From contig OZ025875.1 in the NCBI GenBank assembly GCA_964019415.1, forward strand, positions 4,357,411 through 4,421,410: a stretch of 64,000 nt of DNA. The letters are read 5' to 3'. This DNA comes from Ianthella basta (taxonomy: Eukaryota; Porifera; Demospongiae; Verongiida; Ianthellidae). The position numbers and the translations under genes are program-made. This document shows, piece by piece, positions 45,901-57,900 of this stretch. Under the pieces are notes generated by a model. It was given only the letters and a program-made list of their open reading frames with translations. It was not told the DNA's origin and did not search any database. Each line of letters begins with the position of its first letter. The stretch's first letter is position 1.

Positions 45901-48900
45901 GGTTCAGAACCTCGGGTTCAGCAAGCTGCAGTTCCTAGGAAGTCAACTGGGAGTGGGTTCAAGGCGCCTCGCCTTGCTGCTAGTGTACCACTGGCAGAGG
46001 AGAATGCTGCGCGATCTAGGATCCTTAAAGGATTTGGTGTCAGGGAAAATATTCCTACAAGGCCTGCTTCGTCCTTGAGAGGAGCACAGCACCTGCACAG
46101 AGCAAGCAAGGAACTGCTAGTGGAGTCTGACCTACACACTTCCCTTGAGGTGGAAGGCTGCAGCGTCCCAGCTACTGTTCAAAGTGATACAGGAAGAGTG
46201 AACACGATGGGAACGCATGTAAAGGACTGTAGCATTGGTGTTGCTCTTACTGGATTCTCGACAGCCAGTGGTGCCAGATGCACTGTGTCCAGCAATGCTC
46301 TGGATAGAGTTAAGCCATTACTGATGGATGAAGACATGATTGTGCTGCCTGGCAAGCCCTCTTGTGGCAGTGTTCAGAATGACACTGGCTTCTCCACTGC
46401 CGGTGGTCGTAAGTGCACTGTCACTAGTGCATCGCTAAAAATGGCAGAAACAATAGTCAACGACACCAAGGATGAAATTTCGCCTAGTGCTCCCATTGGC
46501 AGTATGTTTACTGGGTTCTCGACGGCTGGCGGCCAAAAATGCACAGTGTCTGCTCGTGCACTGAAAAGAGCACAAACACTCTGTGATGACTCCTCAGTGA
46601 ATGCTTTGAGTGATGCTCCTACAATGAGTGGTCCTCCTCGTACCATGACTGGGTTCACAACAGCAAGTGGAGGAGCATGCAGTGTGTCTGCCAGTGCGCT
46701 AAATATAGGACAGCGCCTGTGCAGTGAGAATGCAGTGGAGGTGGAAGGTGACACAAAGGCAGCCCATACAGGATTCTCCACAGCTGGTGGGAGCAGGATC
46801 ACAGTGTCAGGAGGTGCAATGAGTCGTGTGAAGCACCTTTTCACAGATTTGATGAATGAGGGTAGTGTGAGTTCTTTGGAGGTGCAACCAGCAGGAATTA
46901 GTGGGTCGATGATAGACAGTGCCGAGGATCTTGTCCCTGCTGCAGCAAACAGCCGTGGTAGACAGGAGTGTGTGGTGGGTGATGGTGTAAGCAGTACACC
47001 TGAGGTAGTGAGGGACCAAGGACAATTTGGTGAGGCTCCTGCTAACATCAACTGTGAAGGTGTAGTAGATGCTAAGGACAAGTTTGTAGGCAATGCTATG
47101 GACGCAAGCCTAGTAGGTGGCCAAGACATTGAGGTTGACCTAGAGGGAATTGACCTGGAGAATTTTGCTGCCTTTACCCAGCTGCCTCAGCAGAATGCCA
47201 GTGGAGATACCACAGATGCAATGGGTCTTGACAGGTCGACTGCTGCCAGTCTCCTTGCCACTGATAAACAGAGTGAAATTGAAGAGAGCCATGAAGCGAT
47301 TGATGACACTCTGGTTGCTGAAGTGGCTACCTGTGCAGTGAGAGGTAAGGGTGAGGATGAGAAGGAGAATGTCAGTACTTCGTCCACTGTATCCTTAGAG
47401 GGAAGCAGTGTGTATGAGCTTCCTTCCCTGGACACTCAGATGGTTCAGCAGATGTTGGAGAGCACTGCCATCAGTAACACTGGAGCTGATGAACCTAGTG
47501 ATAGGAAGGACGTGGCAGAGGGTGATGCCTCCTTCAACCTTACCATCTCCTTGGCCAATCTTGGAGAGGGCTTCAGCCAGTTGGGAGCAGACGACAGTGT
47601 GACAGATGATGGCGCAGTCGTTACCTGTTCTTCACCCCGTCCTACCATCAAAATGTTGGAAAATGCAAAGGAGGCTGAAAGAAGAGCGTCACTGAGCCCA
47701 CCGCTACTTGATCATGAGCAGTGCCTCAGTCTAGCGCAGTTTGACGTGTCTCTTGGTCTTCCTGCTTTTGCCGAATATGCTCAGGGTAGGGCAGTGGTTG
47801 ATGGAGGGGGAGGAACAGCTGATGAAGACCGAGAAGTCCTGAGAGAAGAGATGGTGGTAGATGCAAGGGAAGGAGTGGTGACTGAAGAAGGTGGAGGGAC
47901 AACAGTGGATGAGAAAGAGGTGATGGTGATGGGAGAAAGAAATGTTACTGACAATGAAGTGATGGTGGAGGAAGAAGTGCTGATGGAAGAAAAGGGAATT
48001 AAGATGATGGAGTTGGAGGGAGAGGCAGTCATGAATGAAGAAAAGGTGACGACAATGGAAGGAGAGGAATTATCATCAAATGAAGAAGGTTGGAGATATA
48101 CTGAGGTTACTCAGTTAGCAGAAGGCTTCCCTGGTCTTCAAACATCCAGTGGAAAGGAAGTGAAAGTCTCTAGAGCAGCTCTGGACAAGGAGAGGTCCAT
48201 TATTACCCCCGCTGCCTTGCTTCCTCACCATGCCTCCAGCACTAGGGAGTCTCAATGTGCAGTGGAAGATACTCATTATAAAGAGTCAAATAGCTTAGGG
48301 ACTTCACCCAAGTTGAGGGAGAAAGCCATGTTTGTTGGACTTCAGACAGCTAGTGGTAAGTGTGTGCCCATTTCAAAGGAGGCAATGGAGCATATATCAG
48401 CACAACACTGTCAACCCAGTGTTCACGAAAGTGGCAAAGATTGGGTGGGCACTGCAGACACAAGGCAACCAACAGCCAGCTTCCGTGGCCTACAGACGGC
48501 AAGTGGGAAGGCAGTGGCAGTGTCAGAGGCAGCTCTGAAGGCAGTCCGATCCTTAACACATGAGCCTCATGCTAGTACTGGTGTATCTGGTGTAGAGCAG
48601 GAGGGGAAGATACCAACAGACCACTTTGTAGGGCTGCAAACTGCAAGTGGGAGTAAGGTGGAGGTGGCTGAGGCAAGCCTGGAGCATGTGAGGTCTAGCA
48701 ATGGTGGAGGTTCAAGTAGCACTGCCCTTCATGGCTTTACCACTGCTGGTGGTAAAGTGGTTAGCATTTCAGAGGACGCCCTTCACCATGTGAAGTCAAG
48801 CACTGGAGGGAGATTAGGAGGGTCAGGCCTCCCTGGCCTACAAACTGCAAGTGGCAACCTGGTGGAGGTGTCGGAAAAGAGCTTGGCACATGTGAAGGCA

Positions 48901-51900
48901 GGACAAGGTGCAGTACTGATGAGAGGCAACAGTCTCCAGCAGGCAACTTGTGGCTTGCAAATGGGGGTTGAGGAAGAAAGAGAGGTGGAAGCAGCATCAG
49001 AGTCCTTGCAAAAGGGGCAGGCAGTACCAATGGGGAGCTCTGGTAGTAGCATGCTAGAGTGTGAGCAATGTGATCAAGTCCCTCCAGCCCTACCTTTGGG
49101 TAGTGGTTCCCTAACAGTTGCAGAGAGCATACAGCAGAGAGAGGTTGCTCAAGAAGTGCCACCATCAAGTGCAAAGAACAGGTCCTTACCTCTTCATCCT
49201 GTGAGTGTGTGCATGTGGCCCTTGGGAGCCTTGGGTCCATTTGCAATGCACCAGTAGCTGTATCAGTACAGAAATACACATATACGTACACCATGTCGTG
49301 TGGGTGTGCTCTTTTGCCTCAGCTTACCTTATATTGTTAAAGTGTGACAATCAGCATTTGGTAGATGCACTGTCGGCCTGCATACGTATGTTGTGTGCAT
49401 GCCTTATGCTGTGCAGGCTGCAGGGGTAGGCACAAGCAGTACACTATCCTCTGTGAGGGAGGGTGATGTGCCTTCGGTTGTCAAGTACGCCCCACGATTC
49501 AAGCCACAAGCGAGTGCAGGCAGCAAGAGCACCATGTCAAGGAGGGTGGTGGAGGAGAACAAGGCAGCACTTGCACCCACTGCACTTCAGAGTATGCTCC
49601 ACTACTTGTGTCTTGTGACCAATGCCAATCACCATGTGCTGGTGTGACTCTCTGTCTGTCTTTCTGATGCAGGCCCACCAACAGTATCTTTCAAGCCCTC
49701 ATATCACTCAACACCAGAAGGTATGGAAGTAGAGCTGCCTACATCTGTAGGAGATGGAGCATTCCGTAGGTGCTAGGTGACACATTCACTTCAGAATCAA
49801 AGAAAAAGGAGGGCCAGTACCTAGCTATATACGTACGTAGCTGTCATGTGATCATAGCTTACCAAAAATTTCACATTTTTGCCAATCACCCGGCCATTTC
49901 CAATGGCAATAAGATTTTCAGCATGTACAACTTACACTCCATAAATGTCCAGAAACCAGATATATAGAAGACTAGCAGGTAAACCCACCTTCGGCAGGCT
50001 TACCTGCTATGGTGCATTGTCCACCCTCTTGTGTACCATGAAGAGAGTGACAGCAGCCAGTGTTTTTAATGTGACTTTAAGCAGGCCACAATGTATAGCA
50101 TATCACATTCATGTCACTTAATCACATTGCAGTAAAGTCAGTCTTATTCTTGCATCCTATACATGTGAACAAAATGTATGAACTGTAATTGGTGAAAGGG
50201 TCTATACAATTTGAATACATCATGCCATGGAAATATAGATATGACGAAGGGTTTACTGAGTTACGTAATATACATCCTTAGTAACTGGAATAGGCACCTC
50301 AGAGCATGCAAACACAATTTCCATAGTGACAACTAGCACGACAACGGCGACAGCCATTTTCTTCAGGATAGCTACTAGAACTATGAGCAGGCAATAATAG
50401 AACAAGTATTTCGAGTTAAAAAACTCGTGGGGCGCCAGGGTGATAGCAATTTTCCCATGTACGTTCAGTAAATCAGATAGTTGGGGGTACAGTATTGTTG
50501 TTGGCCTGAAAGATACATCAAGACACACTAGACCGTTGGGTTTGCAAGAGTTTCAAGTCTCCAGAGCAGCCAGTCATATCCAGTGAAAGCATCCCTACCA
50601 AACTGTCAAATGTTTGCCTACTGCTTTTTGATCTATATGACATTCTGAATGAGCAATTGTTACTTTGTGCCTGGAGGAGGAGTGTGCTGGCTAAAAGGCT
50701 ACCCTATGATGACTCTATGAGCGAATCATGGCTATAATTATGTGTCATGACTCGCTGGTCTCCCATTATTGGCCTACGGGTCACTAGACTTCTGTTGTAT
50801 TTAGGGCTGTACCTCACAGAAAAACAGTTAAGTAAGCTTCCTACCACAATACTATTACTTAAACATGTTCTAGAAACACTTTGCGTTCTTTGGATACACG
50901 GCGAAATCTAAAGAAAGATGGTTTTGAGCCTAGCAAACAGAAAGCGTCGAGCGCGCGGCCATTTTACAATGTCCTTCAGTGATAATTGGAGCTGTATCTC
51001 GCAGAAGAGACGTTCCTTAGGCTTTTTATTAGTATCACTCTATTAACACATGTTTATGACCACATTTCGTTCGATTCAAACACGGCGAAACGTCATTAGA
51101 GAGGATTTAAAGCTTTGTAAAGATTGCTAGTCTGCCTTCTTCTTCCATCTCAACAGTGAACTGGATGTCGGGGTGTTGGCTGTTAAGATGTTCATGGAAA
51201 CGTTCCAATTCATCCTGACCATACGTCCAGATACATAGGTGTCGTCGACATATCTGAGCCAGAGTCTGGGGGGGAAGGGGCGGTCTGTAGGCCAATCTCT
51301 TCTAGATGTTCCATGTAGAGGTTAGCTACAATTGGTGAGAGGGGGGACCCCATTGCTGCTCCGTCTGACTGCTCAAAGAAGGTGTCCTGGAACTGGGAGT
51401 AGGTTGTTCGTAGACAAAGTTCAGTGAGTTCCATCAGTTGGGGTATGGGAATGGTGGTCCGTTCACTCAGGGAGCTGTCTGCCTTCAGTCGCCCTTCAAT
51501 CATCTGGAGGGCTTCATCAATGGGTACCTGTGGGAAGAGATTAGTGACGTCGAAACTGACAAGTTGGTCCTCTGGTTCCAGCTCCAAGTCTCTGATAATG
51601 TCCACAAAAGTCGAGGAGTTCTTCACCGTGTGTGGGGTGTTGCCAGCCATTGGGGTGAGAATTCGAGCCAACTCCTTGGCAAGACTGTAGGAGGGGGAGC
51701 TGATAGCCGATACTATCGGTCTCATGGGGATGTCCTCTTTATGGACCTTGGGGAGGCCATACATTTGTGGGGCAGAGGAGTAGCTTGAAGTCAGGAAGTC
51801 ACCGAGTCTCACATCCAGGTGACCTTCATTGCAGAGGCGCTTCAGAGCATTAGCTAACTCTTTCTCTTTCTTCACCGTGGGGTCACGCTTCTTGACCGTG

Positions 51901-54900
51901 TACTTGTCATCATTCAATATCTTCATCATTTTGTGGGTGTAATCTGATCTGTCTAATATCACTGTGGCCTTGCCTTTGTCAGCAGGAACTACTGTATGAC
52001 GATGTTGGTGTCATTCTTCAGACTATGGAGGGCTTTGCGCTGCTGGGAGGAGAGGTTGGGCTTGGGTGATTTTGCCTTTTGCAGGGTTGCACTGATTCCC
52101 AGCCTGAGTGCATCAGCTTTTCTCTGGTCCAGCCAGCGAGCTGTGGATTCTGTGGCCGAGATGATATCTTCATAGGGGATGTGTCTGGGGGCAATAGCAA
52201 AGGATAAACCAAGAGCCGGGACCTCCTCCTCAGTTGGGGAGAGTGGCCTGGAACTGAGGTTTATTACCAGCCTTGTTCGGTCTTCTATCAATACTACTAT
52301 AATACTATTATTTAACTTTTATTCTTATGATTAATCATTATTATTATTATTATTATTATTTCTATTATTCACTCATGACCTGTCACCTGTCACCTGACTT
52401 TCCCGCCTTTTTGAACACATACTGCTGTATATAAACCAATCCCTGTACCTGTACACTTCAGTTTTGTAACTGATGAAGACCCTCGTGGTCGAAACGTTTT
52501 ACTCGAACCATCCTTTTTAGCTACGTGAACGCTCATCAACGCCTCATAAACCTGCTAGACAACGTAGCATGAGCCTCTACCACATTTGTCATATTCTTCT
52601 TTCTTATATTCTTCTTCTGAGAACCTTGCCCTGACAAGAAATTAAAGGATATACGGTATTGTGAAAATTAGCTTTCGTATAAGATTGAGCCTGAGACCGA
52701 CAGGAGGTGATCCACGCAAACCATAATATGCCATTCTTCCAAGGGAATCTCTCCTGTCACATCCTGTCTCATCCAGCCACACAAAGAACGACGGATCAAT
52801 CAATTCAATTTGCATCCTATGCCCTGTCTAGTTAACCCCAGTCTCTTAACTTCTCTGGCAAGTAGCACAATATGCACAGACTCTCTTGTCAAACCCTCAA
52901 AAGCACTCTTGATTTTATCCAAATATATCCCTGGATTGTCAAAACAATATCCAATAGAATGGTCTCTTCAGCCACAGCTCTCTGTAACAGCCGCTCAATG
53001 TTCCTGCTTATTGGACTGTTCCTGAGTCGTTGAACATCCTTAGAACCCTTTGAACAACCCTTCCACTAATGCAAAAGGTCTCTGCAGCCTCTTCACTAGA
53101 CATGTTCCTGTAGAGGCAATTCCATACAATCCTCCATTTGAGATCTTGCAAGTATCCTTGTGACATCTCCTTCGGCGACACGATACAGGGTAATTGCTCC
53201 TTATCATGTCTCAAGTATAAGGGCGAAGTTCAAAGGTGAGTTGTGAGTTGAATAGCGTTTGCAATAACCCTTTCGCAAATCCCCGTTGCAAAAATTGTCT
53301 TCCTGGTGCCAATGTTGTCAGTGCTCTTGAATCCTGTGTTCTTTAACCATAGACAGTTTGAAGGTGGCAGGAACTGAATAGAACTCCTGGTGGTAGGTGG
53401 GAAGGGAGACCACCGAAGTGCCTCCTACATGTGTGCACAATGTCCTTCTCTTGACCAGTGAAGGAAATAGGTTCTATATTGTTTTCAGATTTAGGTATTC
53501 GTATGGCTTCATGTTTGTATATATATTTCTGTCATTTTGCAAATGGCGGCACTCACGTCAATCTTTACCAAGCTTAAAATCATCTCCAGTGACATTTCGT
53601 CGTATCTCAATCGAACAAAATGTGTTCAAGAAGATGTGTCAATAGAGTGATGCTCGTAAAAAGCCTAACGAAAGACTTTTCTGTGAGATAAAGCTCCAAT
53701 TATCACTGATGGACTTTGTAAAATGGCCGCGCTCGATGCTCTCTGTTTGCTAGGCTCATAAGCGTCATTCTTCATATTTCGCCGTGTACCCAAGGAACAC
53801 AAAGTCTTTCTAGAACATGTTTAAGTAATAGTATTGTAGTAGAAAGCTTATCTAACTATTCTCCTGCGAGGTACAGCCCCAAATACAACAGAGGTCGAAT
53901 GACCCATTGGCCAAAGAGAGACAAATCGAATCATGACATTACCACTTAGGGTAGCGGTTTTAGCCAGCACACTCCTACTCCAGGCACTAATAAACATGTA
54001 CATCCTCATTCAAAATGTTATGTACATCAAAAAGCATCAGCAAAGCATTTTGACAGTTTAGTAGGGGTGCTTTCACTGGATGACTTCCTGGTCTGGGGAC
54101 TTGAAACTCTTGTAGCCCCAGTCTATGGCATCATGATTTATCTTTCACACCAGCAGCAATGCTGCATACCCAACTATCTGAACTATTGAACATACACAGG
54201 GAAGTTATTATAATTAGCAAGTAGTTCGAGTTCAGGGGCGCCCCAGCACCCTACCAGTTATTTTTAACTGGAAATACTTGGGTTTTTTTTTCAAAATTGC
54301 TGAATTCAGCTGCATCCAAGCCCCTTCCTTAGGTGGCATGTAATGTTGTTGCATGTTTTGCTTGGTGTTTGCCAAGGTTGTCAATTGTGGTGTCCATGTC
54401 AGTGAGGCAAAGCTACATAGACCATTGCCTGCCTGTCATAGTGTCGCAAGGTTGAGTGAAAAAGCACTAAATAAAAGGCACTTTGTGCATAACTTTTGGT
54501 AATTGGAGAAAGCTTTAACTGTTTCAGTACTTTGAGGTCGATTCAAGCATCTGCAAAGCCTTCAAAGCATTCCAGTCACTGAACTGTATCCTCTAGTATC
54601 AAATGAAAGGTCAAAAATGTACCACAAAACTGCACATCTTTAATGCAGTTATCCAATCCACATTGTTCCATGGCCTGGAAAGCCTGGTTCACGAGCGTGA
54701 GTTCCATTGACTACAAGATTGTGATATGATGCACACAAAAATAAGGTTTTGCCATTGACCACTTGATATCTTTTAAAAGGCAACAATTATTGCCACTTTT
54801 TGGTTACCATTCCATGCACTGTACCATATCATGCCATAGCAACATCTGCATGAAAGCATAAAGAGGAAGTTACACACGCACCTGCAGTACATAAGGTATA

Positions 54901-57900
54901 TGTGCCTCAAAAGGTTGTAACACTTGATTCATGATGGCTCCAGCTAGTAACAATTCAGCCAGTCTAGAAGCAAAAAGACATAGATATGAGGCATTGCACA
55001 TGGGCGGTCTTGTCCTTCAATGGCATGTACAATGACAGCAACACAGGCACTACTGCATCATGGTTCAGAAGTTACTGGTGAAAATTGAATTGTATACTGT
55101 ACAGTGAGTCTTAGCCTTGTGAACACTGGCGAAAGTAAACCAGTGCGAACCAAATTGTGTCACAGTGACTATGCTGTATACATAAACATGTATGTACATC
55201 ATGGATCAGTGGAATGGCTTTTGCGCTGGAATCACATAGCAGAACTGCAATGGATCAGCCAACAAGCTAATCAAGGCCTATGTGGCCAAAACGCCCTGAT
55301 GCATTGCATTTCTGCTAAGTGAAGCCAGCTTGACAGCTATACCATTGATCCATGACTGCAGCTACGTATCAATGAGTCTCTATGCTATCCACGCGTGTAC
55401 GTACACACCAAATGTGCATGCAGGTATATAGACCTTTTGACATGGCTTGGTCTGTATAGGTAAACCTTGAGGAATGTACTTTCCCTTGCAGTGTAGCCAT
55501 AAAATGACCTATACAAAGTAAAAAGAGATTGGCATGGCAATGTAACACCTGGGGGATCAAGCTAGCAGGTATTCTAGCATTCCCTGAATAGAAAAAGAAA
55601 AACTTTGACAACAAACATTTTGCCATAAGGTGCACTATGGTATCCCGACAAACAGAATGAGCTACAGTAACACACAATGAAAGTGGTAAGAACATCTTAG
55701 GCACACTCCAGACAACCACATAACACTCTATACTTCACATCAAGCAAGGCTTCAGTTTGAGAAGGTGCAGACAGTAAACATATGTAGAAGCAACCCTAAT
55801 GTACCAGTTTAATCAGAATCTATCCACTGCTGTTTACAATGTGCAAATGTGCTAATGTAAGGACATGTCAACATAATCAAAGAACATCATCCAAACAATA
55901 GACTAGAGTACAGACTACTAGAGATCGAAGCTAAGTGCATGGAAAGAGCATGTCATTAGCATGCACTTGCTTGAATAGGATTCACTATTGAGCATATGTA
56001 CATCATGTACAAGGAACATATGTCAACAACTAGTTCATGCCATTTGTCTCTGTCTGCAGCCATGTTGGCTGACTCTGTCTGTGACTGACCGATGGTAGCG
56101 ACGTCTTTCCTCATGATGTCTATCCACAGTAAAGGTGGGAGTCTACGGGTCTTTCATATCTGTTACATCTAGGGCTAGTGCCAAGGCCCATGCTGCTGGT
56201 GAGTTTGGTCAGTGGTCAAACCATTTCAATCTTCTTCTCTGCACCATTCTGCTGATGGGCTCCTGGCCTGGTCTAGCATACAAGTCTTCATTCAAGATGA
56301 TGTTGGGATAATAGATGGCAAGTAGCTATCTGAGCTGCTTCCTGTGCCATGTGTTCAGTCCATTTTTTGGCAAGAAACTTAGGCACTGACCATGCCTGAG
56401 GTTGTCCAGTCAGGCAATCCCTTGGTCCAAGTTTCAACTAGTTTGGAACAGAGACAAGACAGGCACGGTATAAACAGAGTTCTCCATCATAGGCAGCAGA
56501 CGAGATGGGCCACATTCAACGTGAATGGGTTTCTTCTGATGGCGCACAAACACAGATGTTTAGAGATTGACCTTCTGCGCATTGAAAAATAACAACATAA
56601 TATCCAAACAAGCTATACATCTTGATGCCAATCCAGTGAAATAAGTAAATCACAACTCAAACATGTACAACTGAATTACACAATGAAGCAGTGAGATGGA
56701 ATTGTGCTGCATCCAGGGACCTCTTAATCACATCATTGACGCCTGCAGGATGAAGGTGCCGACCCTTACTGAATTGGCAGCTCAATCCGTGTGTGCCCAG
56801 CCCATCCACTTGGGATTCACAATGCACACACTGGTGTGGTCGGGAGAGAGGCAGGCCCAGGCGAAGTCTCACTGCAATGCGGACTGCCTCATCATCCAAA
56901 CGGAGACCAAGGGAGGCCACTGGGAGAGGACTGAGCCATGTGCCGGTCTCCCTACACTTGACAGCCAGGAGACGAGCTATTGTCTGGCTGTCGGTGGCTG
57001 AATCAAGAATGGAACTGTAGGTGGCCTCCAACCTTGGTGTGTCCCAGGCCTTCTGTTGGTGTGAGGTTGGTGGAAGTGGAGGGGGATGCTCGTGGTCCTC
57101 ACTCCAGGATTTGATGGCCGTCTTAATACATGGATCCAAAAGGCTCTACAGCCTGAAAGAGAGAATCACCTGGACCAATTCAGCGCAGCCAGCAGCAGAG
57201 CCCAAAAGGCAGATGGTGCAAGCTGAACTGTGCTTCTGATCCCAATCCCTCCAAACCTGACCGGAAGCGAGGCCTGAGCCCAGGCGGAATCAATATCCAA
57301 ACAGGTGTTGATAACATCACTGAGGATGCTCCTCAGCAATCCATCGAAGGAGCTGAGCTGAGGCGAGGCAAAACAAGGGGATGAATTGAGAATGTACAAC
57401 TTTGGGAATAGCAAATGAGTGCTGGAGGAGAAGCAAAGCATCTTGAGTCTGAAAAAGGCACAGTCTTTCTCCCATGAGTCTGACTCTAGCAGCGATTCCT
57501 TGGATGGTGTTGCCTGTGGATTGGGCTCCACCTATTGGTGCCCAGTAGCTCAGCATTTGCACAGCTCACAAGATGCAACCATGGGACTTCCTCCAGTATC
57601 TCATCCCTTGTCAATGGCTCATCACAGATCAACTTTGACTTATGGCGGTTCACCATTAAACCCAACTTTGCTGCTTCTTCTTCTATCAACCTGAGATCCC
57701 ACAGGATCTCATTCACCTCACCCACAGTCACATCATCCAAATAGAATACCCTAAACTCTGACTCTACACTCTTCACCATAGGATGGATGGTTAGGTAAAA
57801 CAGAAAGGGCCCAAGGGATCCCCTTGTTGGATGCCTTCTGACTAATTGACCTCTATATAGTGTACGCTGCTAATTATCGACCAGTACCAATTATCAGCCA

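Larger units (their letters stand above)
50440..54205. mobile_element. Element bounded by ~650-bp inverted repeats, with nested relics
   Basis: 50440-51090 and 53560-54205 are inverted copies: for example CAGATAGTTGGG versus CCCAACTATCTG; GTGTGCTGGCTAAAA versus TTTTAGCCAGCACAC; TGTTCTAGAAA.ACTTTG versus CAAAGTCTTTCTAGAACA; AAAATGGCCGCGCTCGATGC. The arms enclose a decayed IS630/Tc1-like transposase, a Penelope-like RT fragment and a hammerhead. Whether the long arms belong to the transposase or to a separate foldback element is unclear. It sits entirely in the 11 kb BRCA2 intron. Confidence 0.75.

Noticed and set aside
49770..54881. Search for the fourth REV3L exon on the minus strand
   Set aside because: No frame encoding the expected Asp-Tyr-Asn-Leu-Tyr-Gly-Met block was seen.
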